A DNA stretch of 64,000 bases, taken from Pedobacter insulae. Lineage in GTDB: Bacteria > Bacteroidota > Bacteroidia > Sphingobacteriales > Sphingobacteriaceae. Below the pieces are notes generated by a model. The model had not been told where the DNA came from, did no database searches, and saw nothing but the letters and a program-made list of their open reading frames with translations. Numbering within the stretch: the stretch's first letter is position 1; each line of letters begins with the position of its first letter. Of this stretch, positions 26,446-35,035 are shown one piece after another. Location of the stretch: assembly GCF_900113525.1 (NCBI RefSeq), contig NZ_FOPP01000010.1, forward strand, positions 124,001-188,000. Reading direction: 5' to 3'. Made by a program: the position numbers and the translations under genes.

Positions 26446-28077
26446 CTACTTCTTCTTCACCTTTTTCAAAATCATCAGACTTAAGGCGTTGCTTGGATAG
26501 CCACTAATGTTGTTTTGGAGCATAATTACACCCTGATCATATAAAATTGGCACTACCGAAGAATGTTCCATGACCATGTTATCCATTTTATGATAAAGCT
26601 CGAAACGCTTTTGATCGTTGCTTTCATAATAGCTCTGCTCAAATAAGCGGTCAAATTCGTCATTAAAATAACCTGTATAGTTAGGGCCGTAGGGCACACG
26701 GTTTTTTGAGTAAAAAACAGAAAGGTAGTTTTCACCATCGGGATAGTCTGCAATCCACGATCCTCTAAAAAAATTGACTTCATTTTTCGACATCATATCG
26801 CGCAAACTGGCGCTTGGGCTCACATCAACTTTTACATTCATTCCAATAGCACTCAGTTCTCCCTGTATGAATTCAATTAAGTCTTTATAGGTGGTAGAAG
26901 TACTCAGTGTTACTGCCGGCATCCCTTTCCCATTAGGATAACCCGCCTCAGTCAATAAATTGGCCGACAATACGGGATTATAATTGTAACCTTTTACTTT
27001 AATACTATCAAAGCCAGGCATTCCTTTCGGGATAAATCCATTAGTTGCCGGAGTGCCAACACTATTCCTTAAATACTTGATTAATTTTTGGCGGTCGATC
27101 GCATAGTTGATGGCTTGTCTAACTTTTTTAAATCGAAGAGGGGAGTTCTTCACAAGATTTTTTGACGGGTCTACCAATATCCCCACATATTCAGTGCATA
27201 AATAAGGGCTTTTTATCAACTGAAATTTGTCTTTATATTTGGTAGTCATCTTTCCGCTTTTTGTGAGGATATCATCCCTATAACTCCCATCAACACTGTT
27301 AAAGAAGTCGAGGTCTTTTTTAATGAAATTCATGAAAGCACTTTGTTTATCGCTAATAAAAGTAACTTTAACGGCGTCAAGGTAAGGGAGCTGAGCAGCA
27401 CCTTCTTTTTCCCAATAGTGTTCGTTTTTAAGAAGTACCAAAATCTCATCCTCCTTCCAATACTTAAATTTGAATGGTCCAGTGCCTACTGGATGGTTCC
27501 GAAAATCTTTGCCGTAATGTTCGACAACTTCTTTAGGTACAACGGAACAGTATTGAGCCGCCAGTAACTTCATAAAAGCAGGGAATGGTTTCAATAAAGT
27601 AATTTGAAAAGTACTGTCATTTAGCGCCTTAAAGCTGTGTCGGTCTTTTACTTTGTCACTAAATATCCATCCTCCCGAGGAGGCTACTTTGGGGTCTATT
27701 AAACGATTAAAGCTATAGACAAAGTCTGAGGCAACCATTTTTCTTCCTTTCCCGTTTTTGAATAGGGGGTCGTCCTGAAAATAAACATCGGTACGTAGGT
27801 TAAAGGTATAAGTGAGGTTATTAGGCGAAACTTGCCATGTGGTGGCCAAGCATGGAATAGTATTTAAGGCAGAGTCTACCTGTACCAAGCCATTAAAAAT
27901 CTGGTTGATCATCCAGATGGCATTTTGGTTGCGGGCAAAAGCCGGATCAAGGGAAGTTACATTTTGATCGAGATTAATATTAAATACTTTTTTATCTTCT
28001 TGATTAGATTTTTTACTGCAGGCACTTAGTATAATGACACAGGAAATCCAAAATATATTGATTATCGTTCTACGCAT
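26446..28077 (-). CDS. Peptide/nickel-type ABC transporter substrate-binding lipoprotein
   Basis: 543 residues, SBP_bac_5 (family 5) fold. The signal peptide ends in the lipobox LSAC with lipidated Cys20. Typical segments follow: LDQNVTSLDPAFARNQNA, IFNGLVQVDSAL, FNLRTDVYFQDD, VVASDFVYSFNRL-like KMVASDFVYSFNRLIDP, and HPVGTGPFKFKYWKEDEIL. The protein should bind an oligopeptide or similar ligand outside the inner membrane. No permease or ATPase gene is adjacent, so it is an orphan, feeds a transporter encoded elsewhere, or has a sensing or scavenging role. It is divergent from the small BtuF-like gene. Confidence 0.92.
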   Translation of the reverse strand: MRRTIINIFWISCVIILSACSKKSNQEDKKVFNINLDQNVTSLDPAFARNQNAIWMINQIFNGLVQVDSALNTIPCLATTWQVSPNNLTYTFNLRTDVYFQDDPLFKNGKGRKMVASDFVYSFNRLIDPKVASSGGWIFSDKVKDRHSFKALNDSTFQITLLKPFPAFMKLLAAQYCSVVPKEVVEHYGKDFRNHPVGTGPFKFKYWKEDEILVLLKNEHYWEKEGAAQLPYLDAVKVTFISDKQSAFMNFIKKDLDFFNSVDGSYRDDILTKSGKMTTKYKDKFQLIKSPYLCTEYVGILVDPSKNLVKNSPLRFKKVRQAINYAIDRQKLIKYLRNSVGTPATNGFIPKGMPGFDSIKVKGYNYNPVLSANLLTEAGYPNGKGMPAVTLSTSTTYKDLIEFIQGELSAIGMNVKVDVSPSASLRDMMSKNEVNFFRGSWIADYPDGENYLSVFYSKNRVPYGPNYTGYFNDEFDRLFEQSYYESNDQKRFELYHKMDNMVMEHSSVVPILYDQGVIMLQNNISGYPSNALSLMILKKVKKK

Positions 28078-28090
28078 CGATTAGAAATCT

Positions 28091-28098
28091 TATTTTTG
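28091..28098 (+). promoter_or_regulatory. possible -7 box upstream of the BtuF-like gene
   Basis: TATTTTTG matches TAnnTTTG and lies 60 bases before the ATG at 28158 in the short divergent gap. No clear TTTG -33 element is present at the expected distance, so the call is weak. Confidence 0.28.
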
Positions 28099-28157
28099 TA
28101 CAAATTAACAAATAAAATTTACGCTTTACACCTTAAGCTTAACCTAAAAATAATTGG

Positions 28158-28613
28158 ATGTCTTTTTTAAATGAGTTGATAAATAGCGTAGTCGAAGAAG
28201 ATTTACGTGAGCAATTACATGAACGCTTAGCTATTGTTGTCCATAAAATTAAGTTTATGGATAAGGTTCCTGTAGCTTGTTTAACTATTGAAAATGAAGT
28301 TCATTCTCCCCTTGATCATTTAATTGAGCTTGCAGGTGGTGAGTTAGTTGCTGATCCGATGTTAGCTAAGGTGATCATTTATTTTGAGTATCAAACGGGC
28401 ATTGCTACGCTTATGAGTAAAGTGCCTTCAGTATTATCTCCCGATTGGCCAGCTGTTAGCTATAACCACGTCTATTTAATGGATGATAGTAAAGTATTGG
28501 CCAAAGAACCGAAAGATTTAGTCGCCAGCCTTGAAGATATTGCTGAAATGTTACACCCTGGTTTTTTTGTTTTTGGAAATGAGGGCGATAGATGGGTTAA
28601 TTTCGTAACTTAA
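28158..28613 (+). CDS. Short uncharacterised protein with weak BtuF-like (helical-backbone metal receptor) features
   Basis: 151 residues, no signal peptide and no membrane helix, so probably cytoplasmic. The segment VACLTIENEVHSPLDHLIELAGGELVADP, cut to its key part HLIELAGGELV, and the later WPAVSYNHVYLMDD ... LVASLEDIAEMLHP resemble the order and end of cobalamin/iron-siderophore binding proteins (gkVYvvD ... rlvdsLeiLaemLHP). It is only about half the length of BtuF and lacks its lipoprotein or Sec signal. The gene is certain from the clean open frame; the family likeness is by eye and should be treated as a lead. Confidence 0.55.
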   Translation: MSFLNELINSVVEEDLREQLHERLAIVVHKIKFMDKVPVACLTIENEVHSPLDHLIELAGGELVADPMLAKVIIYFEYQTGIATLMSKVPSVLSPDWPAVSYNHVYLMDDSKVLAKEPKDLVASLEDIAEMLHPGFFVFGNEGDRWVNFVT

Positions 28614-28624
28614 AGAGGTTGAAA

Positions 28625-29146
28625 TCAATAAGCGATAAATTTTGTTATCTGTTCAGCTGTGAATTTTAGGGTATCTTCTCTGAACAAGGTATTGTGCTCG
28701 TTCAATTCACTTTTAATATTGGGAATATGCAACCTCAAGGGCATTACATTTAGATGCAAATAGCCGCAAACTCCATTGAAATGTTCAATTCCCCTAATGT
28801 TTCCATATTTACCTGAAGATACGCCTACCAAGCAAGCTTTCTTATCGTAAAAACTCTCTGGAAACGCGCAGGCGTCAATAAATACTTTTAATACGCCTGG
28901 AAAACTTCCATTATACTCTGGAATAATAAAGATGAATTTAGTGGTTTGGGAAATCAATTGCTGTAGTTTTTGAAATTCAGGACTTCGTTGCCCATATAAA
29001 TCTGAACCAATCAAATTTGGAGGTAGATCTTGAAGGTCTAATAGGTTAGTTTTCAATCCCTTTGCTTCCAATTCCTGCTGATAATATTTTGCGATTTTTA
29101 AGGTATTGCTATTGGGTCTGTTAGTTCCTGATATAATAGTAACCAT
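28625..29146 (-). CDS. NAD(P)H-dependent FMN reductase
   Basis: 173 residues, flavodoxin-like fold. GTNRPNSNTLKIAKYY near the N-terminus is the FMN phosphate-binding loop, and IIPEYNGSFPGVLKVFIDA is the second FMN contact with the conserved PEYN. The family reduces FMN or quinones/azo compounds with NAD(P)H in the cytoplasm; the exact acceptor is unknown. It converges on the BtuF-like gene with an 11-base gap and is divergent from parA. Confidence 0.9.
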   Translation of the reverse strand: MVTIISGTNRPNSNTLKIAKYYQQELEAKGLKTNLLDLQDLPPNLIGSDLYGQRSPEFQKLQQLISQTTKFIFIIPEYNGSFPGVLKVFIDACAFPESFYDKKACLVGVSSGKYGNIRGIEHFNGVCGYLHLNVMPLRLHIPNIKSELNEHNTLFREDTLKFTAEQITKFIAY

Positions 29147-29311
29147 GCTAAAATTGTTAATAAGATGTTTAAAACACTTATCGCTTTAATACTAATATTA
29201 TGATTTAGTTCGTATCTTAGCTAATTGTTAAAAAGTGCCTAATTATATGCAATGATAGCATTTTTTCAAGACATAATTGTAAAAACATTCCTAATCAATT
29301 AAGGTAATTAG

Positions 29312-30115
29312 ATGAGTAAAATTATTGCTTTAGCAAACCAAAAGGGAGGAGTTGGTAAAACTACTTCCTCTATAAATTTAGCAGCCAGTTTAGCAGTTTT
29401 AGAATATAAAACTTTACTGGTAGACGCTGACCCACAAGCAAATTCAACTTCCGGTATTGGTTTCGACCCGCGAAATATTAAGAACAGCATTTATGAGTGT
29501 ATCATCAATGATGTTGACCCCTTAGATGCAATTGTGAAAACAGATACACCTAATTTGGATCTATTGCCAGCACATATTGATTTAGTGGGCGCCGAAATTG
29601 AAATGATCAATCTAGGCAGCCGGGAGTATAAGATGAAAGCTGTTTTGGAGAAAGTTAAAGATCAATATGATTTTATCATTATTGACTGTTCTCCGTCTTT
29701 AGGTTTGATTACAATCAACTCTTTAACCGCTGCGGACTCGGTAATTATTCCAGTTCAATGTGAATATTTTGCATTAGAAGGGCTAGGGAAATTGTTGAAC
29801 ACAATTAAAATTGTTCAAAACCGTTTAAATCCTGAATTACAAATTGAGGGTATTTTATTAACGATGTATGATGTACGGTTACGCCTATCAAATCAAGTAG
29901 TTGAAGAAGTGAAAACGCATTTTCAGGATCTTGTATTCGATACGATTATTCAACGTAATACGCGTTTAAGTGAAGCGCCTAGTTATGGTGTGTCGGTAAT
30001 TATGCATGATGCAAACTGTAAAGGGGCAATTAATTATTTAAATTTAGCCAGAGAGATTGTTCGTAAAAATGGTTTGGTAACCGAAGAACAAGATGTTAAT
30101 ACGGCGACGCTATAA
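29312..30115 (+). CDS. parA: Chromosome partitioning ATPase ParA (Soj)
   Basis: 267 residues. The deviant Walker A motif KGGVGKTT starts at Lys11 and has the catalytic Lys16. DADPQANST is the following conserved loop, and FIIIDCSPSLGL the Walker B. Chromosomal Soj-type length without an N-terminal helix-turn-helix. It works with ParB in segregation of the replication origin region. It is first in an operon with parB (9-base gap), DUF5683, dapB and lepB. Confidence 0.96.
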   Translation: MSKIIALANQKGGVGKTTSSINLAASLAVLEYKTLLVDADPQANSTSGIGFDPRNIKNSIYECIINDVDPLDAIVKTDTPNLDLLPAHIDLVGAEIEMINLGSREYKMKAVLEKVKDQYDFIIIDCSPSLGLITINSLTAADSVIIPVQCEYFALEGLGKLLNTIKIVQNRLNPELQIEGILLTMYDVRLRLSNQVVEEVKTHFQDLVFDTIIQRNTRLSEAPSYGVSVIMHDANCKGAINYLNLAREIVRKNGLVTEEQDVNTATL

Positions 30116-30124
30116 ATTATTCAG

Positions 30125-31024
30125 ATGACATCTTTTCAGCGAAAAACAGGTTTAGGAAAAGGGTTAAGTGCGCTTTTAGATGACACTGACTCAGTTCATC
30201 CTCCAAAAGGAGGCATTGATTCCTCAAATGACACTAACCAAATTGGTAGTATTAGCCAAGTTAGTATTGATGATATAGAAACCAATCCATATCAACCAAG
30301 AACTGAATTTGATCAGGTTGCCTTAAATGAGCTTTCTGACTCGATTAAGGTTCAAGGGTTAATCCAACCGATTACGGTAAGAAAACAAGGAGCAAAATAT
30401 CAGTTAATTTCTGGTGAACGTAGATTAAGAGCTTCAAAATTAGCGGGTTTAACACAAATTCCAGCTTACATTCGGACTGCCGATGATCAACAGATGTTAG
30501 AGATGGCATTGATTGAAAACATTCAGCGGGAGAATTTGAATGCAATCGAAGTAGCTTTAAGTTTTCAGATGATGATAGATGAGTGTAAACTCAAGCCAGA
30601 GCAGTTGGGAGATCGTGTTGGGAAGAATAGAACTACGGTGAGTAATTATTTAAGACTACTTAAATTGCCACCTGCTATTCAAGCATCTATCAGAGACGGG
30701 AGGATTTCTATGGGTCATGCGCGCGCGTTGATTAGTGTAGAAGAACAGGAAAAGCAATTGTTCATTCATCAAGAAATTTTAGACAAAGGGCTTTCTGTTC
30801 GTAAGGTTGAAGAACTGGTTAGAAGTATTCACCATGTGCAGGTAAAGCCAAAAGCTAGCCCCGGTGGGGTGTCTTTTGAATATCAAAAGCTTCAAAGAGA
30901 TTTGGCTTCGAAATTTGCGACTAAAGTAAAATTGAAAGTCAAAGAAAATGGAAAGGGAGCTATTGAAATTCCTTTCGTATCAAACGATGATTTAAATCGT
31001 ATTTTAGAACTTTTAGATTGGTAA
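30125..31024 (+). CDS. parB: Chromosome partitioning protein ParB (Spo0J)
   Basis: 299 residues. Layout: N-terminal basic/flexible tail (GLGKGLSALL, the typical ParA-stimulating start), the CTPase/ParB core (about 45-130, with ISGERRLRASKLAGL containing the GERRxRA box), a helix-turn-helix (about 155-210, VGKNRTTVSNYLRLLKLP and MGHARALIS), and a C-terminal dimer domain. It binds parS sites and spreads along DNA as a CTP-dependent clamp. No parS was seen in this window. Its TAA overlaps the next ATG. Confidence 0.96.
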   Translation: MTSFQRKTGLGKGLSALLDDTDSVHPPKGGIDSSNDTNQIGSISQVSIDDIETNPYQPRTEFDQVALNELSDSIKVQGLIQPITVRKQGAKYQLISGERRLRASKLAGLTQIPAYIRTADDQQMLEMALIENIQRENLNAIEVALSFQMMIDECKLKPEQLGDRVGKNRTTVSNYLRLLKLPPAIQASIRDGRISMGHARALISVEEQEKQLFIHQEILDKGLSVRKVEELVRSIHHVQVKPKASPGGVSFEYQKLQRDLASKFATKVKLKVKENGKGAIEIPFVSNDDLNRILELLDW

Positions 31025-31698
31025 TGCGCTTACTATATATCTTTTTATGTATTTTTTTAACTTTCACAACCGCGAAAGCCCAAGATCCTGTCAAAGAGAA
31101 ATCAATAGAAGTTGATAAGGCAAAAACAGATACGATTGCTCCTTCGGGTTACATTAATAAAGGGCGAATAGCTGGGAAAATAGCTATAAGAAGATCACTT
31201 ATTATTCCGGGATGGGGGCAGGCCTATAATTACAAGCTTGTTGTGGATGATGTAAAGAGTGGGCAAATTGCTGGTAAAGGAATTGGTAAGAAAATGGCAA
31301 TTGTGGGCAAAATTGCTGGTATCTATGTGGCAGGAACCATGTTAACACTTTCTTTTATAGAGAATAACAGAAATTATAATCTATTTTTAAAAGAGTTGCA
31401 ATATCGTCAGGCAAATGGTAATCAACCAGATCCTGACGGATCTTTAAAAGATTATAAAGATACAGATGCTTTATACAAGGGAAAGGCAATTTATAAGAAT
31501 AACAAAGAAGTCGTGTTAATTTCGTTGGGTGTAGTCTATGGTATCAATGTAATTGATGCTTATGTTACCGCTCGATTAAAGTATTTAAATGTTGAGGAAA
31601 AGTTGGGTTTTAATATTAATCCTACAATCATAAATTCAAACACCATGTATGGCTACAATTCCATTACGCCTGCATTAAAACTTACGCTCAAACTATGA
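31024..31698 (+). CDS. DUF5683-type exported/membrane protein
   Basis: 224 residues with the ATG at 31024, which overlaps the parB stop (TAATG); a TTG six bases earlier is less likely. A signal peptide (about 1-20, ending TAKAQ) is followed by the family hallmark RSLIIPGWGQAYN, and then two hydrophobic segments (about 95-115 and 160-180). In Bacteroidota this protein is regularly encoded between parB and dapB, but its role is unknown. Envelope location is inferred. Confidence 0.88.
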   Translation: MRLLYIFLCIFLTFTTAKAQDPVKEKSIEVDKAKTDTIAPSGYINKGRIAGKIAIRRSLIIPGWGQAYNYKLVVDDVKSGQIAGKGIGKKMAIVGKIAGIYVAGTMLTLSFIENNRNYNLFLKELQYRQANGNQPDPDGSLKDYKDTDALYKGKAIYKNNKEVVLISLGVVYGINVIDAYVTARLKYLNVEEKLGFNINPTIINSNTMYGYNSITPALKLTLKL

Positions 31699-32435
31699 AT
31701 ATAGCATTATTAGGATATGGTAAAATGGGCCAGATTATTGAACGTTTTGCGATAGAAAGAGGGCATGAGATTGTGCTCAGGATAGGGGTCGAAAACTTGG
31801 CAGATTTTACGATAGAAAATTTAAGAAGGGCAGATGTAGCTATTGATTTTAGTGCACCGGACGCTGCTGTATCTAATATCTACAAATGTTTTGAAGCAGA
31901 ACTTCCTATCGTAGTGGGCACCACAGGCTGGTATGGAAATCTGCAACAAATTAAAAATGATTGCTTAAAGAGTAACAATACATTGCTTTATGGCTCTAAC
32001 TTTAGTGTTGGTGTTAATTTATTCTTCCATTTAAACAAGGTATTAGCTAGGTTGATGAATAATTATCCAGCTTATGAAGTGCAAGTAGAGGAAATACATC
32101 ATACGCAAAAGCTTGATGCGCCAAGTGGAACAGCGATGACGATTGCAGAAGATATTATTGATTCGATTGAACGCAAGCAGGAATGGGTAAATGAAGTTGT
32201 TGGAACACCTGTTCCAGAAGCCTTTAAAGCTGAACAGTTATTAATAGAATCACATCGAATTGAGAATGTGCCGGGAACACATACTGTGCTTTATAGTTCT
32301 GAAGTAGATGAGATAGAGATCAAGCATACTGCACATAATAGAGCGGGATTCGCACTTGGTGCTATTATAGCTGCTGAATGGTTAAACAATAAGCAGGGTT
32401 TTTACAATGTTGCGGACGTGTTTAATTTTGAATAA
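31695..32435 (+). CDS. dapB: 4-hydroxy-tetrahydrodipicolinate reductase
   Basis: 246 residues. The N-terminal NAD(P)H-binding motif is GYGKMGQ. The substrate-binding signature EIHHTQKLDAPSGTAM is complete, with the catalytic His pair and the Lys in KLDAPSGT. It catalyses the second dedicated step of diaminopimelate and lysine synthesis, which links it to cell-wall building. The start overlaps the DUF5683 stop by 4 bases. Confidence 0.96.
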   Translation: MNIALLGYGKMGQIIERFAIERGHEIVLRIGVENLADFTIENLRRADVAIDFSAPDAAVSNIYKCFEAELPIVVGTTGWYGNLQQIKNDCLKSNNTLLYGSNFSVGVNLFFHLNKVLARLMNNYPAYEVQVEEIHHTQKLDAPSGTAMTIAEDIIDSIERKQEWVNEVVGTPVPEAFKAEQLLIESHRIENVPGTHTVLYSSEVDEIEIKHTAHNRAGFALGAIIAAEWLNNKQGFYNVADVFNFE

Positions 32436-32462
32436 TGTATATTGTAAATTAAGATATAAATA

Positions 32463-33647
32463 ATGAACTATAAATTCTGGCAGAAAAAAAAGGATACTGC
32501 GCCCAAGAAGAAAAAAAGTAAAGGAAGAGAATGGACAGATGCCATTATCTTTGCTGTCGTAGCCGCCACAATCATAAGGGTATTTTTTATCGAAGCTTAT
32601 ACCATTCCGTCTGGCTCGATGGAAAGATCTTTATTAATTGGCGATTTTTTGTTTGTGAGTAAGGTAAATTATGGCGCTCGTATTCCGATGACACCGGTTG
32701 CATTTCCTTTTGCACATCATACGATGCCTTTAACGGGTACAAAAGCATATTGGGACGGTGTTCAATGGAAATATAGACGATTACCAGGATTGCAAGATAT
32801 TAAGCGTAATGACGTAGTTGTATTTAACTTCCCAGAGGGAGACACGGTGGCACTAGAAGCGCAGGATGGGAATTATTATCAAATGGTTATGCAGAGCAAC
32901 AGGCAGGCTGTACATGCAAGTTATACAATTGTTAGTCGCCCGGTTGACAAACGTGAGAATTTTATAAAGCGCTGTATTGCCATTGCGGGAGATACCATTA
33001 GTATGGTGGATGGGCTTGCTATTGTAAATGGCAAAAAAACACCATTAGTTGGAACTGGAGGCTTTTCTTATTTAGTAGAATTTAAATCAGATGATATTAA
33101 TGTAGGTTTATTTCAAGAGCAGGGTTTCAAGGTTTCACAGGTCAGTCAAACCGGATGGCAATTTGAAGGAACTCCAGATATGATCGCAACACTGAAAAAA
33201 TCGGAGTATGTAAAATCGGTGCAGGAAATGTTAACTCAGAAGGATTCATATGATCAGGCTATTTTTCCACATGACCCAAATAGGAGATGGAATTTAGATA
33301 ATTATGGGCCAATCATTGTCCCGAAAAAAGGGTGGACAGTTAAATTGGATTCCAACACCATGCCGATGTACGAACGAAGTATTCGTATCTATGAAGGTAA
33401 TAAATTAGAGAAAGTAGGTGCAGATTGGGTAATCAATGGGAAAAAGGCCACAGAATATACTTTTAAAATGGATTACTACTGGATGATGGGCGATAACCGT
33501 CATCAATCGGCCGACTCCCGTTATTGGGGATTTGTTCCGGAAGATCACATTGTAGGTAAAGCACTATTTATATGGATGAGTTTCGACAATGAAGGCTCAT
33601 GGTTTAGTAAAATTAGATGGAGTCGAATTTTTAAAGGGATACATTAA
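32463..33647 (+). CDS. lepB: Signal peptidase I
   Basis: 394 residues, longer than E. coli LepB by about 70, as usual in this phylum. A charged cytosolic tail (KKKDTAPKKKKSK) precedes one transmembrane helix (about 25-45). The catalytic Ser52 lies in IPSGSMERSLLIGDF, and the general-base Lys169 in FIKRCIAIAGDTI. The C-terminal box is MGDNRHQSADSRYWGFVP. It removes signal peptides of exported proteins at the outer face of the inner membrane. Last gene of the par-dap-lep run, followed by a terminator. Confidence 0.95.
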   Translation: MNYKFWQKKKDTAPKKKKSKGREWTDAIIFAVVAATIIRVFFIEAYTIPSGSMERSLLIGDFLFVSKVNYGARIPMTPVAFPFAHHTMPLTGTKAYWDGVQWKYRRLPGLQDIKRNDVVVFNFPEGDTVALEAQDGNYYQMVMQSNRQAVHASYTIVSRPVDKRENFIKRCIAIAGDTISMVDGLAIVNGKKTPLVGTGGFSYLVEFKSDDINVGLFQEQGFKVSQVSQTGWQFEGTPDMIATLKKSEYVKSVQEMLTQKDSYDQAIFPHDPNRRWNLDNYGPIIVPKKGWTVKLDSNTMPMYERSIRIYEGNKLEKVGADWVINGKKATEYTFKMDYYWMMGDNRHQSADSRYWGFVPEDHIVGKALFIWMSFDNEGSWFSKIRWSRIFKGIH

Positions 33648-33673
33648 TAAAGAGAAACTTCATCTTTGTTTGC

Positions 33674-33710
33674 AAAAGCGATATAATTTTAATTTATATC
33701 GCTTTTTTCA
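33674..33710 (+). terminator. rho-independent terminator after lepB
   Basis: A 13-base stem AAAAGCGATATAA (33674-33686) / TTATATCGCTTTT (33694-33706) with a 7-base loop is followed by TTTT. It ends the parA-lepB transcript and precedes the ROK regulator. Confidence 0.85.
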
Positions 33711-33778
33711 TGTTGTGCCGACATCGGGGGACTTAATAAAAAATTTAAAAAGATTTATTTTCTTTTGTATTTTTTTAT

Positions 33779-33786
33779 TAAGTTTG
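33779..33786 (+). promoter_or_regulatory. possible -7 box of the ROK-SusCD operon
   Basis: TAAGTTTG matches TAnnTTTG and lies 17 bases before the ROK ATG at 33804. The TTTG at 33764-33767 is only 11 bases upstream, closer than the usual spacing, so the -33 element is uncertain. Confidence 0.3.
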
Positions 33787-33803
33787 TTTAAGAACTAAGC
33801 CAA

Positions 33804-34994
33804 ATGTCTGTAAAAATTGAAAAGGGTCAACGTCTAAGGGCGGATATAATTAAGCATCTTTACTATAGGAAGACGCTTTCTTTAGCCGCTTTGAGTAAGC
33901 TTACTCAAAGAAGTTTGCCCTTAGTAACTACGACAGTAAATTCCTTAATTGCCGACAAGTATATTAAAGAAAAAGGTCTTGCTCCTTCAACAGGAGGTCG
34001 CCGGCCATTGATGTTTTTATTGAATCCGGCAAAGCAAAAATACATTGTGGCTGTTGCGATGGATCAACTCATTACGCGCTTGGTTATTTACAATTTGGCC
34101 AACGAAGTTGTACTGCCAATTCAGTTGCTTGACTTAAATATCAACGAAGATGAAAAATCAGTTAGCAAACTCATCACTTTTATAAACAATAGTATTCAAA
34201 AATCTGGCTTTGACAAAAAATCTTTAATTGGTATTGGAATTGGAATGCCAGGGCTTGTTAATGCCGAAAAAGGCATCAACAATTCTCATCTGCCAACACC
34301 AACAGGCCAGCATTTAGGCGATTACCTAATGGATACTTTGGGTTTGCCTATTTTTATTGATAACGATTCGAGTTTAATCACCTTGGCCGAGCTTCATTTT
34401 GGAAAGGCAGAAGGAATGCAGGACGTATTGGTGGTTAATGTTGGCTGGGGAACAGGCTTGGGAATGATTATAAATGGGAAACTATATAGAGGTAGTACTG
34501 GCTATGCTGGTGAATTTAGCCATATTCCCCTTTCAAAAAGTGACAACTTATGTTCATGTGGTAAAAGAGGTTGTTTAGAAGTAGATACCTCTCTACTGGT
34601 GATGGTAGAAAAAGCAAAGGCAGCTTTAGCAGTTGGAGATGAATCCAGTATGAAGAAGCTTTTTAAAGACAGCTCAAAGCACTATGGAGACCATTTTTTA
34701 GATGCGGTTGTAAAGCAAGACCCTTTGGCCATCTCTATTTTGTCTGATGCATGTTTTCAGTTGGGAAAGGGTTTAGCAACTTTGATTCATATTTTGAATC
34801 CAAAACGGATCGTACTTAGTGGGAGAGGGGCAAGAGCGGGTAAAATGCTACTCCCAGCAATACAGCAGGCCATTAACGAATTTTGTATCCCTCGCATTGC
34901 CGATCAAACAAGCATTGTGTTGTCGACTTTGGCCGATAATGCAGAGTTGCTGGCAGCCGCCAGCTTGGTGATAGAGAATAGTCAATTTGAATAA
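33804..34994 (+). CDS. ROK-family transcriptional regulator (NagC/XylR type)
   Basis: 396 residues. An N-terminal winged helix-turn-helix (about 10-70, TLSLAALSKLTQRSLPLVTTTVNSLI) is followed by a ROK sugar-kinase-like domain (about 80-390) with GIGIGMPGLVNAEKGI and the zinc motif CSCGKRGCLE. It likely represses or activates nearby genes in response to a sugar or sugar phosphate. It is followed after 41 bases by a SusC/SusD pair in the same direction, so it is the probable regulator of that pair. Confidence 0.93.
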   Translation: MSVKIEKGQRLRADIIKHLYYRKTLSLAALSKLTQRSLPLVTTTVNSLIADKYIKEKGLAPSTGGRRPLMFLLNPAKQKYIVAVAMDQLITRLVIYNLANEVVLPIQLLDLNINEDEKSVSKLITFINNSIQKSGFDKKSLIGIGIGMPGLVNAEKGINNSHLPTPTGQHLGDYLMDTLGLPIFIDNDSSLITLAELHFGKAEGMQDVLVVNVGWGTGLGMIINGKLYRGSTGYAGEFSHIPLSKSDNLCSCGKRGCLEVDTSLLVMVEKAKAALAVGDESSMKKLFKDSSKHYGDHFLDAVVKQDPLAISILSDACFQLGKGLATLIHILNPKRIVLSGRGARAGKMLLPAIQQAINEFCIPRIADQTSIVLSTLADNAELLAAASLVIENSQFE

Positions 34995-35035
34995 AACTAA
35001 TACAACTAAACTACAAATAACTAAACTAAAACGAG

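Noticed and set aside
29147..31024. parS centromere site near parAB
   Set aside because: No sequence close to the TGTTTCACGTGAAACA consensus was found around parAB. ACACGTGT near 56810 and CACGTG near 62907 lack the flanking bases.
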